Part shown: piece by piece, positions 11,593 to 22,669 of the stretch
Layout of the letters: every line of letters begins with the position of its first letter
Numbering within the stretch: position 1 is the stretch's first letter
DNA from: Sabethes cyaneus
Taxonomy: Eukaryota > Arthropoda > Insecta > Diptera > Culicidae
Length of the DNA: 64,000 bases
Direction: 5' to 3'
Assembly: GCF_943734655.1 (NCBI RefSeq)
Contig: NC_071355.1
Location: forward strand, 220,892,527 to 220,956,526
Translations under genes and position numbers: made by a program
Notes under the pieces: model-generated
The model's database searches: none
What the model saw: the letters and a program-made list of their open reading frames with translations, nothing else
Told to the model about the DNA's origin: nothing

Positions 11593-12017
11593 TACAATGG
11601 TTTCCACCAGCAGTTCAGAGACAACACATTTATCACACACTCTACCTACATTTTTATTTCTAGCCATTCTCGGCTGTAGCATCTCCAACTCCATAATGAG
11701 CCCAGTGTGAACTTGAATTACGAGAGGAATTTAAACATTTCGTCCGTTCAATTTTGTTTTGCATTGGATGCAATTGTATATTGAAATGTTCAAAATATTT
11801 AAATTTTTCATTACCTTCATTTAATTAATTGGGCAGAACGACAGGAGCTTCTGAATTAAAACGGTGTCGAATATTATCTCTGTCCATATTGTATACGGAA
11901 TGCATTTTTGCTCTGCCTCCCGTAACACATAAGTAAAGGCAAGGTATCCTTACTCTGAAACACTGCGTAAGGAAACGATGTTTTGCCTAAATCAAAATGA
12001 AAGTGGACATTGTAAAT

Positions 12018-12165
12018 CCGCCCAGTTAGCTTCGAGGTACGATGTCGGCCTAACAAGCCAGTTGTTATATGTTCATATCTCGGCGTACGGTGCTTCTGGA
12101 TTCAAAAGGATCATTGCATTAGCCCCGGAAATGTCCTCTGATCTAATAACCTGATCTATACCCAA
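12018..12165 (+). mobile_element. SINE-A copy, degenerate
   Basis: This matches the tRNA-derived family best seen at 59366-59575: CCCAGTTAGCTTCGAGGTA, then a GGCCTAACAAGCCAG anticodon-arm-like stretch, a decayed B box, and the AGGATCATTGCATTAGCCCC body motif. The 3' tail is lost or unrecognisable. Flanking sequence at 11600-12017 and 12166-13089 shows no other element I can name. Confidence 0.7.
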
Positions 12166-13089
12166 GGCTTTTCTTTGCAGTCGGACGGGTTCCAATGTAA
12201 TGAAACTGGCAAGCGATAAGAACTAATTACCTAGCCAACAGACAGAATTTTTTATCGATATAGCCAGATTTGTGTACATATGGTATTGCCACCAATTACA
12301 ACTAGACTTAAAACGCGGTTTTCTGCGCGATCCATTTTTCGTCAAAAGTAACAATTTATTTATTGAGTTTGTCAATATTTATGAAAAAATCGCAACGGTC
12401 CAGAATTAGGTCTTGAATATGGCGCTCGCACCGTGGCAAATCGCAAAAATCACAAAAAAATTGATGACAAGAAACTGATGTGGCAAACAAAATAAAAATT
12501 TAAAAGGTTACAGCGTAGCATCAGAAAGCCTTCTTTCGAAGTTGTTTTAATACCTTTCTACGAAGAATAACACCGCATTTTTGTTTCTCAAGTCCAGATT
12601 TATAAATTCAATTTAATTTTCCATTTTTTCTTGCTTCAAAGCATTTGTTGAACATAAATAAAGAAATCCTGGTGAAATGGAATACTTGATTCGATAATAC
12701 TTGAAAGGGAATGCAAAACCTAGATAAGAAATAAAACTATTGTGAGAGCAGCGCACAACAATCTTCGCAAGCCCACAAAAAGTAATATGCAAACCCAACT
12801 TGAGCTCGAGCTGCAGAGAAAAGTAAATGAATGTTGAAGTGACGACTCTCGGAAGTGATGTCGTCCAATGAATATCGTGGTAATATTTGAAACCTCGTCT
12901 AAGACTGATATGACGAGAATTCCATAGAGCGTTCATCGATTAGCGCTCATTGCGATTCTAAATATTCGGTAGATTCAGAATTAGTTTACTATCGACCTGC
13001 TGCAAAACGAACGAAAAAATAAAACTTTTGCTAGAATACGACGAAATTTTAGAGAGAATACAATCATCATGCGGGTGATTCAAAATAAA

Positions 13090-13880
13090 ATCAAGATTTT
13101 TTCATCATTGTACTTGGCGAAAATCCGATTTAACACTCCCTCGTTTCTAAAATGTGCTCCTTTCGAGTTTATTATTTTTGATAAGATTTTAAGCCCAACT
13201 CAATCAAATTCTAAACCTGGACCAATTTTTTTCAAATGTGGTTCAAAAATTTGTAACATATTTTAGAACAGATTCAGGCTAGATTCTGGTGCAGATTTTG
13301 GACCACATTTTTGATCATATTTTTGACCAGATCTTGGATGGAATTTTGCATTAGATTTTGAACCCATATTTCAGACCTGGTCCTCGCGGACCACATTCTC
13401 GACCTACAGCAGATTCTGGACCAGAGTATGGACCACATTTTTATCAGGTTTGTACCAGCGTTTGGATAAGACTTTAAGCCAGATTTGTTATCACATTTTG
13501 GACTTCATTTTTGAACAGATTTTGAGTCAGATTTTGGATCAGATGCAGGAACCACATTCTGGGCCAAAATCAGATTTCGGGCCTGGGCCACATTTTTTAT
13601 CAGATTTTGAACCAATTTTGAATTTAAAATGGGTCAGATTATAAACCACATTTTCGATTAGATTTTAAATTTTGGACCACATTTTGGACCAGATTCTGGA
13701 CCTGAACCAGATGAACTTTTATCAGATCCTGGACCAAATTTTGATCCACGTTTTTATCAAATTTTTACAAGGTTTTAAATAATATTTTGGACCACATTTT
13801 TTATCAGATGTGGGACCAAATTTTAAGCTACTTTCTAGGTCAAAATCAGATTTTGGACTTGGACCACTTTTGACGTAGGA
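13090..13880. repeat. degenerate GGACCAGATTTT-type satellite
   Basis: About 0.8 kb of loosely repeated words of the form GGACCACATTTTTGATCAG and GATTTTGGACCAGATTCTGG, with a period of roughly 12-24 bases and heavy divergence. There is no fixed unit and no open reading frame that persists. The pattern resembles, in complement, the TCCAAATC-type tract at 24083-25560, so the two may share an origin (inference). Confidence 0.7.
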
Positions 13881-14029
13881 CTACGTCTTTGTTTACTGTA
13901 CTGGGACTGGGTAGCACTTTGTGAAAACGAAAATAGAAGTGCAACGTTTGAATGAAAGATTTCAAATGCTGATAACTACTAAACTACTGAACGAAACTAA
14001 ACAATTGGATTGGTCGTTGGATTGGTCGT

Positions 14030-14660
14030 TGGATAGATAAAATGACCAGAAATTTTATAGGGGGGTGAGAGAGCAATTTTAAGGGGGGCGTAAGAGGGGG
14101 ACTCCTATACAAATGAAGCACAAACTTCCTCAAAACTCGAGAACTAATCAAGCAAATGGAACCAAATTTGGCATGTGGAGGTTATAGAAGGCAGGATTTT
14201 TTTTCTACGGTGTACTGAGACCTTTTCTCCTTCTAAGAGGGGGAGCTCCCATACAAATAAAATACAAATTTCCTCCAAACTCTAGAGCTAATCAAGCAAA
14301 TGGAACCAAATTTAGAATGTAGGGGTTTCAGAAGGCAAGAATTTTTTCTATGGTAAATTGGACTCCTTCCCTCTTTAGGAGCGGAGGGGGGGGCTCCCAT
14401 ACAAATAATATACAAATTTCCTCATAACTCGAGAACTAATCAAGCAAAAGGAACCAAAATTGGCAAGTGGGGGTTATAGAAGGCAGGAATTTTTTCTATG
14501 GTATAATGAGACCCATCCGTCTTTTAACAGGGGGAGGGGGGAGAACTAATCAAGCAAATGGCACCAAATTTGACATGTGGGGTTTTTTGGAGGCATGAAT
14601 TTATTTTATGATGGTTTGAGATCCCTCAAAGGAGGATAAGGACTCTCATACAAATAAAAC
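14030..14660 (-). repeat. inverted copy of the internally repeated element
   Basis: Four degenerate units of about 143 bp carry TACAAATTTCCTC, GAGAACTAATCAAGCAAATGG, ACCAAATTTGGCATGTGG and a GGGGGAG run. These are the reverse complement of the units at 7900-8560. The head and (CAGA)n tail seen in the other copy are not obvious here, so this is a partial copy. No coding is supported. Confidence 0.65.
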
Positions 14661-15550
14661 AGAAATTGGTCATTCATTACCATTTCAACCTTTATGATGT
14701 AAACAAGTAATTTTTAAAGGAAATTTCTATGTCTCAAAGGTTGCAGGCGTTGTACTTATGAACCCCCCTTCACGTATTTTCAAAACCACCATTGCATTAA
14801 ATAAAGAATTGAATCTGAATATGTCGCTCTTCTCCTTTAAACATTCACTTAAACAATGATACTCACAGATTCCTATAAACATAAATATGCCAGAAATGCA
14901 GTTTACATTAGTCTTTGATCTGATGATCTGATATAGTCCTACGTCACCCTTCCGTAAAACCCTTAGGGCTGTATACCTTGTAGTTTTTATCGGATTTTGA
15001 ACCCAGATGCTAGACCCGATTCTAGAGCCGTAGCGTAGCGTAGCATTGTGGTTACCCTGACGAAGACCCGACTTGGCACCCTCGTTTCTTAAATCAAGGT
15101 TCCTTCGAAGTTTATTATTTTTTACAACTAGACATTCGTACATGATTCGTCCAGCTCCCTGTATCCAGTACTTCACTGCACTCGAGAGTGCCTTACAGTG
15201 GTTCAGACCGTTTTCGGCGCCCCCTAGAGTTAGCGCCCTTGGCGGGAGCCAGTCTGGCCAACTCCACACTACGGTGCCGATTGAACCTTCCTCAAGTACT
15301 TTCGGATCATGCCAAGGGTTGCCGCAATTGTATGCTATTTAACTTCACTACTGAGGATGTAATGCAGCCAGCAGGAATTGAAACGGATAGAACGGTTTTC
15401 AAATCGGCTTTGTAAACTTTGTAAAATTTTTGGGACGGCATGACGGAGGCAATCTATGCCAGAAAAAAAACGCAAGCTAAGAGGATAGATAGACCAACCT
15501 CGTGTTTTTAATCTTGACCTTGAAATGCGGTCAGGCATATAAAATAATAA
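14661..15550. other. unassigned interval
   Basis: The stretch from 15180 to 15330 is G+C-rich with GGCGGGAGCCAGTCTGGCCA and other words that look like decayed element sequence, and a GTAGC run sits near 15032. I could not assign a family or a reading frame. Short open frames on both strands carry no domain signature. Confidence 0.4.
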
Positions 15551-15554
15551 AATA

Positions 15555-15840
15555 ATTGTATTGCGGATTTTCGGCTTTCCAGTCAGTTTTATATTGAAAA
15601 CGGCTTTTTTATACTGCCTGACGTTTCGGCCTTTGGTTTTGGCCTTTTTCAAAGGTAATACGGTTACGTTTTCTTGTCTAATCGTTGATTGCCAACGGAA
15701 GGAAGTTCGAATTTAAACAGCTCCAATTGCATTAGTTTGGTGACAAAATAATGTACACACCTAAACCTTTTGACCATAGTGCACAACTCAACACAATTCA
15801 ATATAAAACTGACTGGAAAGCCGAAAATCCGCAATACAAT
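15555..15840 (-). mobile_element. Penelope-like terminal unit with 44-bp perfect inverted repeat
   Basis: A 44-bp sequence at 15555-15598 (starting ATTGTATTGCGG) is repeated perfectly inverted at 15797-15840. On the minus strand the interior carries AAGGCC-loop-GGCCGAAACGTC (15620-15653), the motif found in the terminal repeats of Penelope-like retroelements, where it belongs to a hammerhead ribozyme. Inverted duplication of a terminal repeat segment is known for such elements. A MITE that happens to carry the motif is the alternative. No reverse transcriptase or GIY-YIG sequence is visible. Confidence 0.5.
15620..15653 (-). ncRNA. degenerate hammerhead-like motif
   Basis: Read on the minus strand: TTGAAAAAGGCC, a short loop, GGCCGAAACGTC. 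GGCC/GGCC gives stem II, GAAA is the conserved second core strand, and the following CGTC could supply the cleavage-site triplet. The first core strand (consensus CUGANGA) is degraded to UUGAAAA, so self-cleavage is unlikely. The call rests on motif order only. Confidence 0.35.
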
Positions 15841-15863
15841 ATATGTACTTCAGTCGATCTTAA

Positions 15864-16386
15864 CCCTCTAACGGGCAACACCGTAAAAACGATGCGATCA
15901 AGCTAATGACTATTTTATCATGAAAGTACACACGAAAAAACCTTAAGTTCTGATTTTCATGCAAAAATAATTATCTGGAGGAGCGCCAGGTAAGAAAAAG
16001 TCCAATTTCTCTTTTTCTTTTTTCATGTCTAACGCTCTGCCCAGATATTTTTTTAATTAGATATATTACAAAATTAAAATAATGCATGAAATTTACTCAT
16101 AGAAAAACTTTTTAGGTCAATTATTTTGTTCTAGATGTCCTTTTTCTACAAAAGTAAAAAAGGGAAAATTCGCGCATTAATTATTTTCGAAATTTTTCGG
16201 AATTTTTGTTTTTGAAAGATAATAACTTTTGAATGCATGGTCAGAATGTTATGATATTAGTATCAAAATGTCAAGAAATCTGTACAGAACATATTTTCGA
16301 TATTGCCAATTAAAAACAAATTTCGTATGCGACTCTGGAGCTTCAAACGCGAAGGCCGTCTACAGACGGTCTTACCCGTTAGAGGG
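15864..16386. mobile_element. piggyBac-like non-autonomous element
   Basis: A 523-bp AT-rich element with ends CCCTCTAACGGG and CCCGTTAGAGGG, flanked exactly by TTAA at 15860-15863 and 16387-16390. A TTAA duplication together with ends starting CCC is the signature of piggyBac-type insertion. There is no coding sequence, so it is a MITE. It lies 20 bp beyond the Penelope-like unit. Confidence 0.75.
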
Positions 16387-16504
16387 TTAACAGCATAATA
16401 AAATAATATTTTTTTGAAACGGTGGTCCTACAATTGATGAAGAGACGGGAGTGAAAAGTAACGAAAATTTTTTGAATGGATGGGAAAGAGTATAAGGGTG
16501 AGGG

Positions 16505-16585
16505 GGGGGGGGGGGTTATTGGTAGCTACGCTTAACAAGTTGTCGTTGTGACTCCTACCTTTTGTCCTATACTGGAAGGTGCATG
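16505..16585 (-). mobile_element. SINE-B 3' fragment
   Basis: On the minus strand this reads CATGCACCTTCCAG, GACAAAAGGTAGGAGTCACA, ACTTGTTAAGCGTAG, then a C-run. This is the 3' half of the SINE-B copies at 33694 and 36713. Its tRNA-like head is missing; the sequence is cut off exactly where the 108-bp MITE begins at 16586. Confidence 0.75.
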
Positions 16586-16693
16586 CCCAAGTAACAATGT
16601 GTGCTTTATTGTACTCTTGTGGCGGTCTTCCTGGCCAATTTTGGTCTTAAATGCCATCATAAGAATGTAATAAAACTGAAATTGTTGCTTGGG
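16586..16693. mobile_element. 108-bp palindromic MITE, copy 1
   Basis: The ends are CCCAAGTAACAAT and ATTGTTGCTTGGG and almost the whole element folds on itself. The copy at 48762-48869 has exactly the same length and is nearly identical in sequence. Both copies are flanked by a possible 2-bp direct repeat (TG here, AT there). There is no coding capacity. It separates the truncated RTE LINE from the SINE-B fragment. Confidence 0.75.
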
Positions 16694-18230
16694 TGGCGTG
16701 ATGCCACGCCAGTTACCGCATTCAGTTAGGTCTCCTTTTTTAGGAACTTTGACCAATATGCTCTGCATCCAGTGCACCGGAAAAGATGCGGGTGCATAAT
16801 TTGGGCTGACAAAGACGGGTCAGCTTTGAGCATTTCGGCTGAAATACAGACTATCCCTGGCGCCTTATTCGATTTTATACTCTTGATGGCTGCTTCAATT
16901 TCATCCAGCAATGGCGCCTCCGAGTTGACGCGATTAGTTCGACGAACTGTAGGCGTCGTACGCTGCTGGTTTTGTTGGTCTCTGACTTTTGAAACTCGGA
17001 ATAGTTGTTCAAAATGTTCAGTCCATCGCTTAAGCTGTTCTGTACGGTCAGTCAGTAGCTGACCAGCTCTGTCCTTTAGCGGCATCTTTGTATTCATCCT
17101 GGCACCACTAAGACGACGAGAAATATCATACAACAAACGGATATCACCATCGGCGGTGGCGGTTTCTCCTTGTTCGGCTAGGGAGTTAGTCCAGGCTTTC
17201 TTGTCCAGCCTACAAGCTCGTTCAACAGCCCTTTCCAGTTCGGCGTATCGTTGACGGGCAGCTGTCTTAACGGATCTGGTTCGCGCTCGCTCAATGCCGG
17301 CTTTCGCCTCTCTCCGCTCGTCGATCTTCCTCCAAGTTTCATACGAGATCCACTTCCTCCGCCCACTGCGCACTTTGCCAAGGGTTTCATCACTGGTCGT
17401 GATGAAGGCGTTCTTGATGCCGGTCGATTGCTCTTCGACGGTTCTACCAGGTGGCAACTCCGAGGCTAGGGATTCAAGTTCTGAATCACACTGTTCAGCT
17501 GACTGTTAAAACTCTCTTTCTCCTGCAGGTTGGCAGCATCTGTTGGCGCATAGCACTGGATTGCTGTAAGGTTTCTAACCCGTGTTCTGAATCTGGCAAC
17601 GATTATTCGCTCATTTATCGGTTCTCATTTCATCAGGGCTGCATGTGCCACTGGGCTCAGTAGTAAACTAATTCCTCTTTCTCGAGTAGCATTTTCAACT
17701 CGTATGCCAGAGTTAAGCAAGACTTGCCCGGATGATGTCTTGTGTTCGACAGTACCCGGCCAGCGGACCTCGCTCAACCCCAAGAATTCAAGCTTCAGGC
17801 GGCCAGCTTCCCTTGCAAGTTGAACCAGCTTTGCCCTGCTGGGCAAGGGTCAGTTTGTTCCATGTTCCGATTCGTGTCCGTGTTTTCATGCTAAACCCAA
17901 GTAGCACACTTTATGTTCATTTAGTTGAAGCAACCGGATTACGACTGAAATTAGTCATAGTTCGGTTACCACAAATACTTTGTCACAACCGTGCTAGTAG
18001 GGAAGGTCGTTGCCAATAATCCAGAGAGATTTCTTCTTTCATTTTCATTACCTTTTTGTGTTCCGGTACAGTAGGCTGTTAACCCTTATCCCGCTGATGG
18101 GGCTGCTACTTTAATGTGGGCGGGAGCCACTGTTCCCCCTTTCCTGTTAGCGTACGACAACTGACGTTGCGTACCCCAGCCGGCACCTCATGGAGGTAGG
18201 GATAGAAGTTCGATTTTATGCACGCATCAT
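16694..18230 (-). pseudogene. RTE-clade LINE pseudogene (endonuclease to RT start)
   Basis: Minus-strand remains of a non-LTR retrotransposon. From the 5' side: a G+C-rich 5' region (18190-18003), an APE endonuclease start with RIGTWN and, after a frameshift, KLVQLAREAGRLKLEFLGLS and EVRWPG (about 17880-17625), then a 240-codon frame (17457-16726) with a basic connector, LYDISRRLSG, LTDRTEQLKRWTEHFEQLF and IKSNKAPGIVCISAEMLK. A further frameshift leads to MQSILVKVPKKGDLTECGNW, the first RT motif, where the copy ends at the MITE boundary. The catalytic palm is absent. The motif set is typical of RTE elements of mosquitoes. A palindromic MITE (17896-18002) also interrupts its 5' part. Confidence 0.85.
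17896..18002. mobile_element. palindromic MITE within the RTE 5' region
   Basis: This 107-bp element starts CCCAAGTAGCAC and ends GTGCTAGTAGGG, with arms that pair along most of the length (AACCGGATTACGACT opposite AGTCATAGTTCGGTT). It is flanked by AA on both sides, a possible 2-bp duplication. Its size, CCC/GGG ends and hairpin form resemble the 108-bp family, but the sequence differs, so it is a related subfamily or convergent. Confidence 0.6.
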
Positions 18231-18479
18231 ATAAATATGAGCGATCAGATTTAATACGAATCTGCTGCAAATCAATGGAAACTGCTGAATTAATTAATTA
18301 ATTAATTATTTATTAATTTTTTATGGGGTACTTCATTATGATCGTTGTAAATCAAATTGATTAGGATGATCTGACGGTAAAACTTTAATTCGTCTGCTGA
18401 CGGATGTATTTTCAAATTGACAAAACTGACAGACCGATTTAGCTTATAACCAGAGCTTATAGCTTAGTAGAGCAAAAAG

Positions 18480-18690
18480 CCGTGGGCTTAAACCGTCATT
18501 AGACATTACCCTTCTTTATCAACAGACTTCGCAGCCGGCTGTTTAGAGTACAGGAAAATTACGGGGCCAGTGCAATGATCCTATTGACTCTATCTAGCAA
18601 GCACCGCCTAGCCAAGATTCGTACATTTGACGACTGGCTTGTTAGACCAGCGTCGTACCTCGAAGCTAACTGGGTGGTGGCTTTGTAGAG
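18480..18690 (-). mobile_element. SINE-A copy, minus strand
   Basis: The reverse complement reads CCCAGTTAGCTTCGAGGTAC, GGTCTAACAAGCCAG, a decayed B box, GAGTCAATAGGATCATTGCA, TGGCCCCGTAATTTTCCTGT, and GCCGGCTGCGAAGTCTGTTG. It therefore spans head and body of the family. The terminal T-rich end is diverged. The A-box region is similar to the copies at 12018 and 59366. Confidence 0.75.
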
Positions 18691-21080
18691 AAAAACTTTA
18701 TTAAATTATGGTATTAGCTGTCAAGCAACGGAGTAAATTCGGTTATATTGCTACTTCCTGCAGAGTATGATAAGACTACTTGCAGCCATAACTAGATTCT
18801 TCTTAGGAAAATCTTCTGAAGGGAGGGCTTCTTAGTTGAAAGGCAGCTTTATTGTGGTCATCAGGAAGTGCTGGTGGAGCTCGAATTTTTATCAGCGGTT
18901 TTATGAAATTGGTCACGAAAACCACTAGAGAAACGTAATAAAACTTATAACTGTTATTTGGAAATTGTCTCTTCAGCCATTTATTTACTCCAATAGATAA
19001 GATAGAATTAAGACTTTTGGAAAAAGGTATAAATACCCGGTTTTGATTAATAAGTGAGACATAGTTAATCACTTGACTGCATTGGCCAACCAAGCTTTAT
19101 CCAAGCCCAGTTACTCTGTGAATCGGCAGACGACCAAAAGGTTCCCACTTCATCAAGGTATTTTTAACGAATGTGAAGTAGTGTCAAGGAACGGTGGTGA
19201 ACATAATAAGAAAAATAATTAGTAATGCTAAATAATACCAAAAAAGACGTTCAAACTTGATTTAAAAGTAACCTCGCAATACACTGAGATATCACACCTC
19301 TTCAAATTCAAAAATCCTCCTAATCGAGTCGTCTAGTTTCGAGGTTAAGATAGATAGTTAATTTAATTTGATTTCCCAGTAGACGGGAATGTATACAGCT
19401 TTGTCCCAAGCTTTGGCATACCACAAATTCCAATCTATCTACCCAAGTTCAAAGGCATTATTCATCCTCTCGCAAGCTATCCCGGCGGTGGTGTTATCGT
19501 CACCGTTGATTCGGTAACCGGTCCGTTACGCTTTAATGGCGACTACGAAGGTATTCTCCTAACAAACTACCTGCTACGGTAAACTCGATTACTGCCCAGG
19601 CAGTGTCGCCGTATCGAAACACGTGTTTGCACGGCTGTCAAATATGTCTAATGTGTGAACAAAACCGACTAGGAAATTCCTTTACCGCTGAAGCGCGTCC
19701 ATTTAACCTGTAAAATACCGTGCCTTCGACAACGCCACTACCTGTAATGAAATTGTTGTTTCGTGTTCAGCAGTAACAACACTGGTACAAGATACTCCCC
19801 AATCAGTTACCGCTGACTGGAGCGTTCGGTGCCAATTATGTCCTATCGCCGCACCGATGGGAAGGAGATTACAAGGGTATTTCTTTAGCATAACTCATTC
19901 CACGTTTTTCGCAGTGTGCGAAAAGGCAAGTCAGGGTTGCTAAATGTTTTGTAAACAATGCCTTAGTTTTTAAATTGCCAAAGAAACAGCTTTGGCAACA
20001 CTGGCGCAGTGGAGTGTGTTTGATTTTATTGCGTGTTGTAATCGTTTGAGGCGCCAATTTCTACATAACGTTTTGTTTGCTACAAATTTTTATTCCTTTC
20101 TCAGCGTCAAACGTTCCGCTGCGAAACAAACTACCAACGGATGGTCACTTGCAACAACGGACCCCACAACCGTGACGTTACAACCAAGGGAGTGCCTCGT
20201 TGATTCTACTGATGTTCGTCCTTTATTTCAGTTCCTTGCCCAACATTACTGAAACAATGGTTGTTGGCTAGATTAACCGAGCCACTGGCAAAAGCAGTTA
20301 GGCTCGCGTGTTTCAAGCCATTTAGTCGTTTCAGGCATGGTCGTCGCTTCCTCTTGTTGATGTCTCGCTGGACTTTGCGATGAAGGTGTGGTGCTCGGAA
20401 ATGAAGGTGCTTTTGACTTGACCGCACTCCAGGCTGTCGCCGTTCGGTTCACACTTGATTTGACATATTACCTCGGTATGATCCAAGATTAGCCAACCCT
20501 TACCGAGTCGAGGCGACAAACCCGGTTCGGAAAAGTTTCGCCTCTGCTTCGCCGCCCGCATAAATGGCACTGAAAAGGACGAGCAACTTTTTGTCCCGTC
20601 AAAGGAAACGAATATTTACCGTTGAGGGTGATACAGGTGATTGATTCAACGCTCCCCGTTGTGTCATTTGTACGGCGGCCTTCAACAAATTTGTTGCAGC
20701 ATGGCATGGGAAGGCAAATAACATAAACAAATCTTACTCCGCAAAACTTTGAGGCGATGACGGTGACTGTGCAATTAATGGTATGATTTAATATTTATTA
20801 GGCAGAAAGCGTGATTAATACCATAGAACCTTTGATAATAAAGCAAAGAACCTTAGACTCTCCTAACTAATTTTTTTGAAGAGGTAATTTAAAACTGATA
20901 ATATTTATTTTCGCAGCCAACTGACTGTATAGAAGCTAGTTCTGTAGTTGCTTAAACCTATGGCATCCAGCTGCCGATGCCCGCCAACGGGAAACCAGCG
21001 AGTTTCGCTGTGTCAAGCTCTCGTTATGGTGACAAAATTGACAACAATAAAACAACAGAATATTGCTTCTAATTGTTACT
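18691..21080. other. unassigned interval
   Basis: No transposon or gene is recognised with confidence. The stretch between 19395 and 20700 has near-coding base composition and several short frames on both strands (for example a 72-codon cysteine-containing minus-strand frame at 20489-20707). None extends, shows splice sites in register, or matches a family I know. Confidence 0.4.
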
Positions 21081-21081
21081 T

Positions 21082-21205
21082 GAGAGCCGGCTGTTGATGT
21101 TTGAGTACGAGACAATTACTGGGCTAGTGCTACGATGCTATTGACTCTAGCAGCTTCTCCCAGTCGAGACTCGAGCCTACGGCGACTCGCTTGTTAGACC
21201 ATCTA
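21082..21205 (-). mobile_element. SINE-A fragment, minus strand
   Basis: The reverse complement contains GGTCTAACAAGCGAGTCG, GAGTCAATAGCATCGTAGCA, CTAGCCCAGTAATTGTCTCG and an AGCCGGCTCTC remnant, in the SINE-A order. The head is incomplete and the copy is strongly diverged. Confidence 0.65.
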
Positions 21206-22669
21206 TTCTAATATTTGATCTTATTTGCGAAAATGAATCCTAATTACACCAAACAATATAACGCTAGCAGTATTGAAAAGTCACCACTTGTGATAAGTAC
21301 ACTCCTACGATGCAATGCAATCAGCAGAGTTACAGTATTGAAAAAATAATCGATCATTTGCCAAGTACAATTGAATCAATGTTGACGATCCGCTTCCTTA
21401 TTGTGATTGGCTGAAATTTGCTTTCATATTTTAATTAATTGTACCACCACGCATGTTGTTGTAATAATTATGACAATTGTTTTTGATTTCATAAAGAAAA
21501 GCTAAGAGGTGCACGGATTCAACAATTGAAATGTGGATGAGTTTTTAATTGTGAATAACCTCTCGGAAAATTTTTCACCAGCGATAAACTCCAGCTCCAA
21601 CATCGGCGTGTACCAATTCTGCAGCAAGCCGATATTTTACATTCCATAAATAAAACTCAAATTTATTGCCTGCGTCAAACTGGCTGAAGTGAGTAACACA
21701 GCAGCAACGTGCGCTGGCCTGGCTTGGCCTGGTCTGGCCTGGCCATAGGTCCCGCTGCATGGCAAACAACAGCGGGAAAATTGATTTACTCGCAGATCAC
21801 TGCCGTTTCCGGAGCCAGTTGGCTCCGTATCCGGAATCTGGTGTTGTTTTTCGCCGCTTAGAAGATTTGAAATTTATTTAAACTTCATAAAATGTTGACG
21901 GAAAACGAGCACCAGTCAGCATTGAGATTTATGTACTTTTTATTCCGATCCAAAGTTCGCTTGATTGAGGCAAGTGTTGGCTCCCCAGTGCCAGCAGCGT
22001 CCCGCTGCATATAAATCTTCCCGCGCACGGTTATAAATTAACTGCCAAATCGACAACGAGTTATGATACACTCGGGTAGGCGGGGAGGATAGCGAATCAA
22101 CGCGTTTGCCCTCGTACACAGAAGGGTACGCTTTTTTTTCTCTTTCCTCATCGACATAATTTACGACTACAAGAAATTAGGATGAACGCGTGCCCATATT
22201 TGCACTTTGTGTTATGAAACTAAGCTGAAAATCCTTGTTCGGGATTGGAGCAGCAGCGGTAAAGGTGGAACGGCAAAAAAAAAGAAAAAACGAATGTCTT
22301 GGTAAAGTGCGGGATTTCGCTTTGATCATTTTTCTTACAGGACCTACGAGGAGAACGTAGCTTTTTCTTGGAACACTTCTTCGCAAAGGCAGCATATAAG
22401 GTTTAAATGAGAAAATATGAGCTAGTCATGCTTATCTGTGTTTGTATACTGAATGAAACGGTATCAGATTTGTCACTACCAGTGTGTCGAGGGGTAACTT
22501 TGTACTGGCTCTTAACAGTTAATAAAAGTGTTTAATAGGGCTTCCTGAAAAAACATGGAATTTAACCGCGAGAGAAAAACAAGTATCGAGTATCGATACG
22601 CTCTGATGTGTGTGCCTAATATGACAAATAAAGCAAGAATGTTCTAACGATTAGTGCGGCATCCTATCT
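21206..22669. other. unassigned interval
   Basis: No coding or element signature. A short run of CTGGCCTGGC-type pentamers lies near 21712-21745. The rest is AT-rich unique-looking sequence. Confidence 0.4.
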
